Shown here piece after piece: positions 1-10,331 of a DNA stretch of 64,000 nucleotides. The first letter of the stretch is position 1; each line of letters starts with the position of its first letter. The notes under the pieces were generated by a model. It made no database searches. It was given only the letters and a program-made list of their open reading frames with translations, and had not been told where the DNA came from. The translations under genes were made by a program, and so were the position numbers. This stretch comes from Rhynchopus euleeides (taxonomy: Eukaryota; Euglenozoa; Diplonemea; Diplonemida; Diplonemidae): NCBI GenBank assembly GCA_963210315.1, contig OY723315.1, positions 868,001-932,000 on the forward strand, given 5' to 3'.

Positions 1-15
1 GGCCGCAGCGACAAA

Positions 16-1014
16 ATGGTTCTCAGGACGGCCCTGACCGAGGCTCTGGGGATCAGGTACCCCCTGATCCAGGGTGGGATGCACTACGTGGGCTACGCCT
101 CCCTGGCAGCCGCTGTCAGCAACGCGGGTGGCCTCGGGCTCATCACCGCCCTGACGCAGCCCAACCCGGAGACGCTGCGGCGTGAGATCCGGAAGTGCAG
201 GGAGCTGACCGACAAGACGTTCGGTGTGAACATCACGCTGCTGCCCGTGGGCACCAAGCCTGACTTCGAGGGCATCATCCGCGTGGTGGTGGAGGAGAAG
301 ATCAAGGTGGTGGAGACGGCTGGGCGCAACCCCGAGAAGGTGATCCGCGCCCTGAAGGAGCAGGGCATCTACGTCATCCACAAGTGCGTTGCCATCCGCC
401 ACGCTCTCACCGCCCAGCGCCACGGCGCTGACATGATCTCGATGGACGGGTTCGAGTGCGGTGGCCACCCGGGTGAGGAGGACGTGGGCAACTGGATTCT
501 GCTGGCCAAGGCGGGCAAGCAGCTCACCATCCCGTTCGTCGCGTCCGGTGGGTGTGGTGACGGGACCCAGCTGGCGGCGGCGCTCTCCATGGGGGCGTGC
601 GGGATCAACATGGGGACGCGTTTCATGGCGACGAAGGAGGCACCCATCCACGACAACATCAAGCAGGCGATGGTGAAGGCTGACGAGCGCAGCACGACCC
701 TGGTGCTCCGCTCCCTGAAGAACACGGAGCGTGTCTTCAAGAACTCCACGTCGATGAAGGTGCGTGAGCTGGAGGCACAGAACCCCGGCGAGATCGGCCC
801 CATCTACCCCTACCTGCGTGGCGAGAACTACCGCAAGTCCTTCCAGGAGACTGGGGACGTGGACTCCTCGGTGTGGTCGTGCGGCCAGGTGCTTGGCCTG
901 ATTAACGACATCCCCACCTGTGCCGAGCTCTGCAAGCGCATCCACGACGAGGCTGAGGCGACCATCCTGCGCCTGCACAACAACAACATTGTCGGCGGTG
1001 CGGCGAAGCTGTGA
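16..1014 (+). CDS. Nitronate monooxygenase (2-nitropropane dioxygenase family)
   Basis: A 332-residue FMN-dependent TIM-barrel enzyme expected to oxidise alkyl nitronates to carbonyl compounds and nitrite. Visible family signatures: the N-terminal IQGGM segment (residues 18-22), the GGLGLI strand-loop (38-43), GVNITLLP (70-77), a DGFECGGHPG motif (144-153) whose His151 sits where the family has its catalytic histidine, and the flavin-phosphate-binding stretch ASGGCGDGTQ (176-185) followed by GINMGTRFMATKEAP. The length is normal for the family and no break is seen. The start is the first in-frame ATG, 7 bases after a CAG that could be a trans-splice acceptor (positions 4-6 in GCCGCAG). It is the first gene of the + strand cluster. 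The family call is firm; substrate and localisation cannot be read from the sequence. Confidence 0.92.
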   Translation: MVLRTALTEALGIRYPLIQGGMHYVGYASLAAAVSNAGGLGLITALTQPNPETLRREIRKCRELTDKTFGVNITLLPVGTKPDFEGIIRVVVEEKIKVVETAGRNPEKVIRALKEQGIYVIHKCVAIRHALTAQRHGADMISMDGFECGGHPGEEDVGNWILLAKAGKQLTIPFVASGGCGDGTQLAAALSMGACGINMGTRFMATKEAPIHDNIKQAMVKADERSTTLVLRSLKNTERVFKNSTSMKVRELEAQNPGEIGPIYPYLRGENYRKSFQETGDVDSSVWSCGQVLGLINDIPTCAELCKRIHDEAEATILRLHNNNIVGGAAKL

Positions 1015-1423
1015 GAGGTTGTCCGATAGGCTGTTGAATATATGCACCTTGGTGGTGGTTCCCACACCCCAACCACACACCCCCTGGCAACTCGTGCTAC
1101 AGAAGATTGGCCTTCCCGCCGCGTGAGCCAGTCTTCTGTTCGGACAAGGAGCCCTTTTTTTTGCACCAAAAACCTGCCCAGCTGTGGCAATAAAACGTGT
1201 CTCCCGTAAAGAATATCTTACAGCGAGGATGGTCGCGGGTGTTCTCGCGGCAGGGATATTCAAATTGTAAGCATATACGAGGGAGAGGCGGGGGTGGGAG
1301 GGGGGGGGGTGGAGGGAGATATATGACGTAGTGCAGCTGTAGGCAGCAGCCGCCCCCCGACGGGGAGTGCTTTCCCCTCGGGATTTTTGTTGTGGGAAAA
1401 AAATATAAAGCGGAAAACAAAAC
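1015..1423. other. 3' flank of the nitronate monooxygenase gene
   Basis: Non-coding. It contains an AATAAA at 1189-1194, but this may be chance, since euglenozoans do not rely on that signal, and a G-rich tract near 1290-1315. The last nine bases (1415-1423, AAACAAAAC) are the left target-site duplication of the transposon that follows. Confidence 0.5.
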
Positions 1424-2622
1424 AGGGCTGTTCCTAACTGGGGGGCTTGTTCCCCACTTTCAGGATTCTGAACTTTTTTTCTAAGAATTTTTGTAAGGGG
1501 AAAAAAAGTTTTTTTCTAAGAATTTTGTTAGGGGAATTTTTTTCTAAGGTTTCGCAGAGGAAATTTTTTTTCTAAGTTTTCCCCAGTCGACAGGGCGCGG
1601 ACAAGGATGGAAGGGAAGTCTGTCCCCCGTACAGTTCGCCTTGCTGGCCAACTGGAGAGCCAGACGTTCACTACCGTGGCCTCCGGCGGCTGGGGGGCTC
1701 CGCCCCCCAGACCCCCCTGTGGCGTACGTCTCGTACTCAAGTCCTTCGAATCCCACCAGGTCGGGGTCCAACCACTCCAGTCGCCTCTGAGGACGCAGCC
1801 AACTCGCACAGAATCTGTACGCCCACACGAACAGATGTTCGCTACCGTGGCCTCCGGCGGCTGGGGGGCACCGCCCCCCAGACCCCCAATGTAGCGTGTG
1901 CCCGTCCATCTATCTCACTTCCCCGGGTACAGTGCAGCGTAGGAGGTCAGCGCCGCATCCATGAAGCGCTTCTTCGAAGCCTGACTGACATCGGACAGGA
2001 GGTCGGGCTTCCCTACCTGGGAGGTACACTTGCCGCGTTCGCGCCATGCGTGACACGCGACACGCTACCTGAAACGTGAGTGTGCCTTGCTAACACGGGC
2101 ATTTCAACGGTCTGCCGACGACCGTTCCCCAAACCAGTAAACCAGCAGTTTTGGAAAATCGGAGAGATCACCCTACTGCGCTGAATATGGTGCGCACCAC
2201 TGCAACAATCCCCGGGAGCTTTTGGGCTTTCAGACCTGAAGGGGCCAGCACGTGGGTGGCGTCGGGGAGTGGCAGCTTTGTACCTGTCCTCCAGCTGCTG
2301 GCATGTCCAGTGCGAGAGTGCCAAGGTGTATTGAGTCCCTGCGGAGCACAACCCCCGATGAGAATGAGTGCCAGATGATCCTCATTCATTTTCAGCTGTA
2401 ACGCGCATGAGGGGCACTCTCTGCCGCAAGCATCTCTGGGCATCACTCGAGAGCTGTCAATGATGACGCGGAGAGGAATCAGAGAAAAAGTCCCGCCTGA
2501 CGGGCACGCGCCTGGAAACTGTGGGGGGGCGAGCAAAAAATCCCTTGTAAAAATTCTTAGAAAAAACCTGGTTCCCCGACCCAAAAAACCTGGAAAAAGG
2601 GCTCGTTCCCCGCCCAGGCCTG
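1424..2622. mobile_element. MULE-like non-autonomous DNA transposon, copy 1
   Basis: This 1,199-bp segment recurs almost unchanged at 19,871-22,213, apart from an insertion in that copy. It is bounded by a 9-bp direct repeat AAACAAAAC (1415-1423 and 2623-2631), and the other copy has a different 9-bp repeat, so both are target-site duplications. The ends form a diverged inverted repeat: CTAAGAATTTTTGTAAGGGG near the left end matches the complement of the right end around 2,530-2,570 (TTGTAAAAATTCTTAG). Nine-base duplications with long imperfect terminal repeats are typical of Mutator-like elements. Inside is a direct repeat of about 50 bp (about 1,667-1,718 and 1,838-1,888) with a GC-rich hairpin. 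No transposase frame is present, so it would need a helper. Confidence 0.7.
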
Positions 2623-3652
2623 AAACAAAACAAGGAATTTTTTGCAAAAGTCAGAGGTTCTCTTGTTTTTTTTGGGCAGCATTTGTGTGGCACAACCAGA
2701 GAAGGCTTGGCTGTCTTTCGGACGCCAGATATTTTTTTCTGGTTTGCCAGGATTGACACAAATATACGAAAAAGAAGATACAGAAGTTGCAACGCGGCGC
2801 TTCACACACAGTGGAGGCTTATATCCGCTACGGGGGTTGACTCGACACTAAAAAAACCCAGCTCGGAACTGGTTTTTTTAACAGTTGCTGGACAAGGCCA
2901 ATCTCCCCTCGACAGCGGAACGACCCCCATGCTTCCTTGTATTGAGGTTCCGTGCCACGGGCAACTCCCATCCGTCCCCCATCCCGCCCAACTCCTTCCT
3001 ATTTTGACCCCCCCTCCCCTCCCCCCCCACGCTGTGTCTTGCAGGTAGGGGGGCCCTGTGACTGTCACTCGGCCCACCCTTCTTCCTCTACTTCCACATC
3101 CCCGGCCTCTCTCTCTCTCTCTCTCTCGTCTGCTTTATCTTCTCTTTACCCTCCCTTCTTCCGATTTGGCACCTCCCACACACGCAGACCACTCGACATC
3201 CTTGGGTTACTGTGTGGCGTGCCCCGTCTCTGCCCTGCCCTGCATTCGTGCGACAGAGGTGCAGTCGGCATCTCAAATGTGTTCTGTTCCCCCTCGCCCT
3301 CCCTTCTCATTGCACGGTGGGTGTGAAGATGGCTGATGGAAAGGGGGGTGTCGGGGGGGAGTGGGGTGGTCGGAGTGGAGCGCACTTCCACCCCTCGGCA
3401 AAAGCAGGGGCAAAGAAAGGTGGAAAGTGTGCAGCTCACCACCAACGCCGCGGGATGCAGGGCAGTCGCAGCCCCCACCCACCCCCCCGAATTTCACTCC
3501 CGGTGTGACCTGCGCTGGACAGAACATTGTTGATGTCAAAACAGAGTTGTCTGGGATAACGTGCATCGCTTGCGGCGGTTGCACCGGCCCCCGCCTCATA
3601 TCACCACTTGCATCACCACCACCACAAAGGCCTGGCGCTGCCTGACACAACA
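2623..3652. other. Intergenic region upstream of surface gene A
   Basis: No convincing gene. An A/T-flanked hairpin lies at 2849-2879 (AAAAAAACCCAG ... CTGGTTTTTTT), followed by long C/T-rich tracts (about 3,010-3,030 and 3,110-3,130). The pyrimidine tracts are what a trans-splicing acceptor region would look like, but the exact acceptor for gene A is not obvious; candidates are the AG at 3525-3526 or later. Confidence 0.4.
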
Positions 3653-4600
3653 ATGCCCCTCGCAGGAGCAAGGCTTGGCGTGCTCACCGTGCTGGCTGCC
3701 TGTGCTGGGTTGCCTGCTGCTGCTATCATCCCCCCTGGTGTGGCGCACTGCGTCGTCGACACCGACTGCACCTTCCTCGGCGACACCAATGCGACGTGCT
3801 CTGCGACACAGGTGTGTGCCTGCGGCACGTCCTATTCAGGCGTGCTGTGCCACCTCCCTGTGGGCGGGGTACCCCCCCTCAAGGCAAGCCTCATCATCGC
3901 CGGCTTGATGCGCAACGCGACGTGCAACCGCACCGACATCGGATCCTATGAAACCGCCGTGAAGGAGAAGATGGAGTCGGTGGACCCATCTGCGGTGTTT
4001 GCATCCTCATGTGGATCCGTCACAACGGTGGTCGACACAAAGCTCACCGCAGCAACGCTGGAGGACGGGATTACCGCGGTGGTCACAGCGATGCGTGATG
4101 CTGCTGTGGACATGTCGGACTTCTCTGGGGTGGCCGAAATAGAGCTGAGCTTCACCGTCAAGCCGTCCACCACCACCAGTGCCAATGAGGTGGCATGTAC
4201 GCCAAACGGGGCTACGACGTTCACAGCATACGACGGGAGATGCATTGTCATCGGGTGTGCACCTGGGTACATCACGTCCCTCGAAACGCAAGGCGACAAG
4301 GACATCATGACATGCGTTGTCCCCATCCCACCCCCCACCTTTGGCAACAACAAGGACGGGGATCATGCTGCTGTGGCGGTGGGTCTGCTGTTCATAGTGA
4401 TCGTCGCGGTTGCCACAGCTTACTTCATCCTCTTCAGGCCCTACCCTCCTGAGCCCAAGCCGGAAGGGGCAGGTGAGGACAGCAAGGGCACCGATAGAGA
4501 AGCACCGACCGGGAAGAACAAGAAGGACACGACCCGTGCCATGCTTGACAACGGGGATGACGCACCGGCGAAGCGCACCAAAGGGGCCCCTCCCAAGTGA
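3653..4600 (+). CDS. EGF-like type I membrane protein, family member A
   Basis: A 315-residue member of the surface-protein family repeated through this window; function unknown. A longer frame opens at 3608 with a His run, but the ATG at 3653 puts a normal signal peptide first (MPLAGARLGVLTVLAACAGL, cleavage near 24), so I chose it. Residues 33-66 form the EGF-like module, with Cys at 33, 39, 49, 55, 57 and 66 and the shared GDTNATC core. A middle domain with a CGSVT motif (120-124) follows, then a second Cys cluster (182-221, including CIVIGCAPGY), a transmembrane helix at about 238-261 and a Lys/Pro-rich cytosolic tail. Unlike its relatives it lacks the EPYxEE tail motif. Sequons occur at NAT 46, NAT 88 and NRT 92. 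Residues about 64-125 are nearly identical in DNA to member B, unlike the ends. Confidence 0.82.
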   Translation: MPLAGARLGVLTVLAACAGLPAAAIIPPGVAHCVVDTDCTFLGDTNATCSATQVCACGTSYSGVLCHLPVGGVPPLKASLIIAGLMRNATCNRTDIGSYETAVKEKMESVDPSAVFASSCGSVTTVVDTKLTAATLEDGITAVVTAMRDAAVDMSDFSGVAEIELSFTVKPSTTTSANEVACTPNGATTFTAYDGRCIVIGCAPGYITSLETQGDKDIMTCVVPIPPPTFGNNKDGDHAAVAVGLLFIVIVAVATAYFILFRPYPPEPKPEGAGEDSKGTDREAPTGKNKKDTTRAMLDNGDDAPAKRTKGAPPK

Positions 4601-5629
4601 GCTGATCATCATCGAAGGGTGACCTGCCGTGCTGTGGCGCGGCGAGCAGCTGTCTCTCTCTTGCAAAGAGCGCGGGCAGAGTGTGCAGCGCACTGTGCAG
4701 CTCGAGAGCTCAAGAGCAGAGGATTTCATGTGTGTCCCACTGGAGGAGGTCGCATCGACAGCCTCCCTGCAGGGCCGGCTTTCGCTTCAGGCCAGCTGGC
4801 TCTTGAGAACGGAGGTGCCCCCGATGCAAACACTTACACTTCTTGCAATGCATGCCTTCACAGGTGGGGGGTCCGGCGGAGGGCCCCATGTGGGGTGAGG
4901 TGCAAGTTTTCTTGTTGACATCGCCTCCTCGCCCCGCCGACAGGCTCCATGATCGTTGTGGAAGCCTGTTTCTGCTCCTGTGCAGTGTGCTGCCGGATAC
5001 ACATCCCAGAGCTGGCCGGTACTGCCTTTGGGGTGGCCTTGTTGTTCTTCAAGCTATTGCGACGGCCTGACGACAATGCCGGAGCTGAAGCGTTGGACCC
5101 AACACCACGGGACCTCCCTCCCATTGCCTGGTGGCTGCCAACACCGAAACAAATCAGAGCCCTTTGCGCATGCAGGGTGTGGAGGTGTGAGGGGGCGGCG
5201 GACGGGGGGAGCAACGCAGCATATTTACACGCTGCTGCGTTCACCGAAAGTCCTTACTTTTCCCCTCCCTTCTGCCCGATCCCTCGCCTGGGCCTCCCCT
5301 ACCTTCCACCTCTACCAACTACCCTCCCCCACCCCCCCCCCCCACCAAGTGTCGTAGTGGGGGGGGGGTGTTCTATTGGTCCTAATCTTTGCCGTCGCTA
5401 TCGCCTACAGCACACCCCTCCCCCTCCCGGCATTGGAGTGAGCCCGGCGATGCCTGCCGACCTTTGTTAGCAGCTCATCCCCTGTTCAGCACCCGATCCG
5501 CAGCTCTGCAGCCCTGATTGGCACTGCCTTCCCCCTCCGCCCCCTTGCCTGCATAGTGTGTCGTGCCGCCGCAACGGCAAGCATCATTGGCCTCCACGAG
5601 CTAGCTGATGGTCCGACTCTGAAGTCCAA
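4601..5629. other. Intergenic region downstream of gene A
   Basis: No supported gene. Poly-C and poly-G runs at about 5,330-5,370 are the main visible structure. The last bases before 5,630 (AAGTCCAAG) resemble AAGTCAAGG beyond 9,080, discussed with the candidate element between them. Confidence 0.4.
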
Positions 5630-5845
5630 GGGGGGTGTCTAAAAGTACGGACTCTACGGCCAAATACGGCTTTTACGGCGGACGGGCGTTTTTTTTTGCC
5701 TTTGTCAAAAAACCCGATTTTCAGGCCGTATTCGCCGTAAAATGGCACGGGGGGGGGGGGGGGTCCGGGGGGGGTCCCGGAGAGGGTGTCTAAACTACGG
5801 GGTTTACGGCAGATACGGCCAAAAAAACCGATTTTCCTGCATCAC

Positions 5846-7485
5846 ACTGGGGCACTTGGCGGATCTCCCCCAATTTCTCCCAACACATTGCGGTACTTGG
5901 CGAATCTCCCCCAATCTCCCCCATGTCATTGGGGCCCTTGGCGAATCTCCCCCAATCTCCCCCATACCATTGGGGTACTTGGCGGATCTCCCCCAATCTC
6001 CCCCATATCATTGGGGCACTTGGCGGATCTCCCCCAATTTCTCCCAACACATTGCGGTACTTGGCGAATCTCCCCCAATCTCCCCCATACCATTGGGGTA
6101 CTTGGCGGATCTCCCCCAATCTCCCCCATATCATTGGGGTACTTGGCGAATCTCCCCCAATTTCTCCCAACACATTGCGGTACTTGGCGAATCTCCCCCA
6201 ATCTCCCCCATATCATTGCGGTACTTGGCGGATCTCCCCCAATCTCCCCCATATCATTGGGGCCCTTGGCGAATCTCCCCCAATCTCCCCCATGTCATTG
6301 GGGTACTTGGCGAATCTCCCCCAATCTCCCCCATATCATTGGGGCCCTTGGCGAATCTCCCCCAATCTCCCCCATGTTATTGGGGTACTTGGCGGATCTC
6401 CCCCAATCTCCCCCATATCATTGGGGCACTTGGCGGATCTCCCCCAATTTCTCCCAACACATTGCGGTACTTGGCGAATCTCCCCCAATCTCCCCCATAC
6501 CATTGGGGTACTTGGCGGATCTCCCCCAATCTCCCCCATATCATTGGGGCACTTGGCGGATCTCCCCCAATTTCTCCCAACACATTGCGGTACTTGGCGA
6601 ATCTCCCCCAATCTCCCCCATACCATTGGGGTACTTGGCGGATCTCCCCCAATCTCCCCCATATCATTGGGGCACTTGGCGGATCTCCCCCAATTTCTCC
6701 CAATACATTGCGGTACTTGGCGAATCTCCCCCAATCTCCCCCATACCATTGGGGTACTTGGCGGATCTCCCCTAATCTCCCCCATATCATTGGGGTACTT
6801 GGCGAATCTCCCCCAATCTCCCCCATGTCATTGGGGTACTTGGCGAATCTCCCCCAATCTCCCCCATATCATTGGGGTACTTGGCGGATCTCCCCCAATT
6901 TCTCCCAACACATTGCGGTACTTGGCGAATCTCCCCCAATCTCCCCCATACCATTGGGGTACTTGGCGGATCTCCCCCAATTTCTCCCAACACATTGCGG
7001 TACTTGGCGAATCTCCCCCAATCTCCCCCATGTCATTGGGGCCCTTGGCGAATCTCCCCCAATCTCCCCCATGTCATTGGGGTACTTGGCGAATCTCCCC
7101 CAATCTCCCCCATATCATTGGGGTACTTGGCGGATCTCCCCCAATTTCTCCCAACACATTGCGGTACTTGGCGAATCTCCCCCAATCTCCCCCATACCAT
7201 TGCGGTACTTGGCGGATCTCCCCCAATCTCCCCCATATCATTGGGGTACTTGGCGGATCTCCCCCAATTTCTCCCAACACACTGCGGTACTTGGCGAATC
7301 TCCCCCAATCTCCCCCATACCACTGGGGCACTTGGCGGATCTCCCCCAATTTCTCCCAACACATTGGGGTACTTGGCGAATCTCCCCCAATCTCCCCCGT
7401 ATCATTGGGGTACTTGGCGGATCTCCCCCAGTTTCTCCCAACACACTGCGGTACTTGGCGGATCTCCCCCAATTTCGCCCCCGTC
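5846..7485. repeat. 41-bp satellite array 1 (about 40 copies)
   Basis: Tandem repeat with a 41-bp period; a typical unit contains CTTGGCGAATCTCCCCCAAT followed by CTCCCCCATATCATTGGGGTA. Two main unit types occur: one with CAATTTCTCCCAACACATTGCGG, and one with CTCCCCCAT and CATTGGGG. They often alternate as one of the first and two of the second, giving a 123-bp higher-order period (for example around 6,030-6,780). Because 41 is not a multiple of 3 and the unit has few stop triplets, long open frames run through several frames on both strands; these are a by-product, not genes. Confidence 0.93.
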
Positions 7486-8085
7486 AAACCGTGCAACGCA
7501 CGTCGCGGAAACTGCGCTATGCAGCAACAGTGATGTGAAACAACACAGCAAACAGCAGCAAGCAAACGCCGCGTGATACCGCGGCAGCCACGCCCCAAGC
7601 CATCGCGCATCTCCAACAGGAAACTCGCCGCCCCATATGCCCCAGCGCCGAGGCGCACCCCACTGCGCCCGCAGCTGGACCACCCAACCCCATCCTCCGT
7701 CGCTCGCATCAGTGTACACCACCGCGTCGAACAGCGACTCCGCCCCGACAACTGGCCGTGGCGCCCGAAACACATCCGTCGCCCCGCCCACTGCAAATCC
7801 CGCCGCACCGCGCTCGGCACGGCCACCGCCGACTCCCAATCGGACAAACCCTCAGCCACCCGGCTACCCTGCGTCCGCACCCAATCCATCAGGTCTGGCA
7901 CGTCGCACAGCCGATCCCCCAACGCGAAAAACGCCCACACCAGCACACCCACGACGCGCCACATCCTCCGCAGCCCAACGCTCGACGCGACACACACCGC
8001 CGCAATATCGGCGCGCACCCGCAACCGCCACTCCACTGGGAGGCGGCGCCCCCGCGCGTGTGTGCGTTGGTGCTCGGCCCCTCTC
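7486..8085 (-). pseudogene. Broken retroelement fragment (RT connection / RNase H-like)
   Basis: Minus-strand sequence between the two satellite arrays. It reads as a polymerase fragment in two frames. The first part contains a segment (around 8,040-7,780) of the pattern LVWAFFALGD ... AVRRDLQWA, like the thumb/connection region of DIRS-type or gypsy-type reverse transcriptases. After a frame change it continues with DAVVYTDASDGGWGW (around 7,720-7,680), which matches the first catalytic strand of a retroelement RNase H. The rest of the element is absent and both ends run into satellite DNA. The element class is uncertain; DIRS-like is the best guess from the TDASxxGWG pattern. Confidence 0.5.
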
Positions 8086-8410
8086 CCAATTTCCCCCATG
8101 TCATGAGTGCACTGGGTCAATCTCCCCCAGTTTGCCCCATGTCATGAGTGCACTGGGTCAATCTCCCCCAATTTCCCCCATGTCATGCGTGCACGGGGTC
8201 AATCTCCCCCAGTTTGCCCCATGTCATGCGTGCACTGGGTCAATCACCCCCAGTTTGCCCCATGTCATGCGTGCACTGGGTCAATCTCCCCCAGTTTGCC
8301 CCATGCCATGCGTGCACTGGGTCAATCTCCCCCAATTTCCCCCATGTCATGCGTGCACGGGGTCAATCTCCCCCAGTTTGCCCCATGCCATGCGTGCACT
8401 GGGTCAACCC
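8086..8410. repeat. 41-bp satellite array 2 (about 8 copies)
   Basis: A second tandem array, also with a 41-bp period; the unit contains CACTGGGTCAATCTCCCCCA, then TTTGCCCCATGTCATGCGTG. Aligned with array 1 it shares AATCTCCCCCAAT and CCCCATGTCAT in register, so the two arrays descend from one unit but have diverged in the other half of the repeat. Open frames here are artefacts. Confidence 0.88.
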
Positions 8411-9365
8411 GGTGTCCTCACCTCGGACGGGGGTGTTGTGTGCGTCGGCATGAGGTGGTGCATGGGGTGACCCCCTGGGGTGCACTACACAGCGACGTGT
8501 TTTCTGATGGACCACGGTGGTTGAGCAGCACTGAAGGTGAGCTGGGGTTACATCTGATGCCTGGAGCTCACGACAGGCCCTGCCTACTGGCTGGCCTGCA
8601 TGGGTTGCCCAAGCCTTACCCGGGGCCAGCTTCTCCGACGACGACTTCTTTGTCCTGCACGCACCAGCGGCGGGTTGGGGACAGCAGCAGGGCTGATGGT
8701 GGCATCCTGGGACCGACCCCGCATGCTACACCCACCGCAGCTGGTTGTTGCTCTCCGTACGTGCGCGCGGGCCCGACCTGCGTGTGGGGTGCTAACCACC
8801 TGAGGCATCCATCAAGCAGAAACTCATATTTCGGCCGACTCGGGACATGCTGATGTTCCTCCTGTGCGCCACTCCCTGTCGTGGAGCCGCCGTTAGCGAC
8901 ATGTCATGGCCATGTCATGGGTTCTTCGGGTGTCCCCATTCAGAAAACACCCAGAAATACGACAACTTTGCTAAACTGGACCCAACTCCCCATACTCTTT
9001 TTTTCGCCGTTTTTCACCAAAAAAAACCCCGATTTTTGCCCGGAAAATCCGGAAAATCCGGAATTTTAGACACCCCCCCAAAGTCAAGGTGCCGTGCTGA
9101 CGGTCCCCCCCCCCCCCCCCCGTTGCCACACACCCTCATTTCCGCTCTGCGTGGCGTGGCGTGGGGGGCCTTGACTCTGTGCCTCTGTGCCTCTACAGCC
9201 CAGTGTGTTGTGAGGCGGCTTGTCTTTTCTCACTGTTCTGCGAACTTCTGAGCGAAGGCCCCGCTTTAGCTATTTCTGCTGCTCTGTATGCTCTGACACA
9301 CACACACCCTTCTCTTGTTGTGGCTTCAACTCCCATACCCCGCAGGGCTGCGCACACAGGGAATC

Positions 9366-10331
9366 ATGCGGGCCATGGGACCCTACACAGCCTTTGCGGT
9401 GGCCTGCGTTGCCGCGGCAGTGCAGGCGGTGGATGAACTGGACGCAACCCCCGAGGACGTTGTTGTCACTGGTGTGGAGTATTGCACAGTCGACACCGAC
9501 TGTACTTTCCTCGGCGACACCAATGCGACGTGTTCCGAGTCACAGATGTGCGCCTGCGCGTCCTATTCAGGCGTGATGTGCCACCTCCCTGTGGACGGGG
9601 TGCCCCCCCTCAAGGCAAGCCTCATCATCGCCGGCTTGATGCGCAACGCGACGTGCAACCGCACCGACATCGGATCCTATGAAACCGCCGTGAAGGAGAA
9701 GATGGAGTCGGTGGACCCATCCCCAGTGTTTGCATCCTCATGTGGATCCGTCACTACTGTGCTGAACACGGAGCTTACCACAGCGACGCTGGATGAAGGG
9801 ATTGCCGCAGTTGTCACAGCGATGCGCAATGCCGCTACGGAAATGTCTGACTTCTCTGGGGTGGCCGGCCCCGACTCCATGAACATCACCGTCAAGCCGT
9901 CCACCACCACCAGTGCCAATGAGGTGGCATGCACTGAGAATGCGCTTGTCACCTTCCTGACGTATGACGAGAGGTGTGTCGTTGTTGAGTGTGCTTCAGG
10001 CTACATTCTCAACCGCTACATCGTCGCGGAGAAGGAGTACATGACGTGCATTGTCCCCCCGACTCCCAGGGAGTTCGGTGATGATGACCTTGTCGGCGGG
10101 ACTCTTGCCGCTGTGATCCTGGGGGCTGCATTCATCGCTGCCGTTGCGGGTGCCGCCGTGTACTTTATCTTCGTGAGGCAGCTGATGACCCCCGACGAGA
10201 GGGAGCAGAACCACCCACAGCATGAACCTTACGCTGAAGAGAATGTCAAGCCGTCATCGGCAAAACCGAAGCCCGAAGCGTCTGGATCGCCCAGCAACAA
10301 CCCGAATAGCGGGGTCGATGTGGTGGTCTGA
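9366..10331 (+). CDS. EGF-like type I membrane protein, family member B
   Basis: A 321-residue surface-family protein. The ATG at 9366 is preferred to an upstream one at 9315 because it begins a signal peptide (MRAMGPYTAFAVACVAAAVQ) and lies 21 bases after a pyrimidine-rich CAG acceptor at 9343-9345. EGF-like module: Cys 40, 46, 56, 62, 64 and 72. Middle domain with CGSVT (126-130); distal Cys cluster at 189-228 with CVVVECASGY; acidic DDD-L juxtamembrane segment (239-242); transmembrane helix about 246-270. The cytosolic tail carries HEPYAEEN (287-294) and ends in VDVVV, a hydrophobic C-terminus of the kind PDZ domains bind. DNA of the segment around 9,560-9,750 is nearly identical to gene A while the ends differ, suggesting gene conversion. 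Ligand and role are unknown. Confidence 0.85.
   Translation: MRAMGPYTAFAVACVAAAVQAVDELDATPEDVVVTGVEYCTVDTDCTFLGDTNATCSESQMCACASYSGVMCHLPVDGVPPLKASLIIAGLMRNATCNRTDIGSYETAVKEKMESVDPSPVFASSCGSVTTVLNTELTTATLDEGIAAVVTAMRNAATEMSDFSGVAGPDSMNITVKPSTTTSANEVACTENALVTFLTYDERCVVVECASGYILNRYIVAEKEYMTCIVPPTPREFGDDDLVGGTLAAVILGAAFIAAVAGAAVYFIFVRQLMTPDEREQNHPQHEPYAEENVKPSSAKPKPEASGSPSNNPNSGVDVVV

Larger units (their letters stand above)
5630..9080. mobile_element. Candidate composite element with short terminal inverted repeats
   Basis: The left end reads GGGGGGTGTCTAAAA (5630-5644) and its complement TTTTAGACACCCCCC lies at the right end (9064-9079). A second, shorter left-type terminus (GGGTGTCTAAACTACGG) occurs inside at about 5,786-5,802. 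The flanks carry an imperfect AAGTC-containing repeat (5621-5625 and 9081-9085) that could be an eroded target-site duplication. Inside are a 41-bp satellite array, a broken retroelement and a second, related 41-bp array, then about 650 bp with no recognisable content. It could be a transposon that captured satellites, or satellites that grew inside one. No transposase is seen and the boundaries are tentative. Confidence 0.4.

Noticed and set aside
1189-1194. AATAAA as a polyadenylation signal of the NMO gene
   Set aside because: Single occurrence without similar signals after the other genes, and euglenozoan 3' ends do not depend on it.
5742-7538. Open frames of 598, 536 and 329 codons through the 41-bp array as repetitive protein genes
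   Set aside because: Several frames and both strands are open because of unit length and composition; no start context, signal peptide or codon bias supports any of them.
5846-8410. CRISPR array
   Set aside because: Units are directly contiguous without unique spacers, and the genome is eukaryotic; it is satellite DNA.
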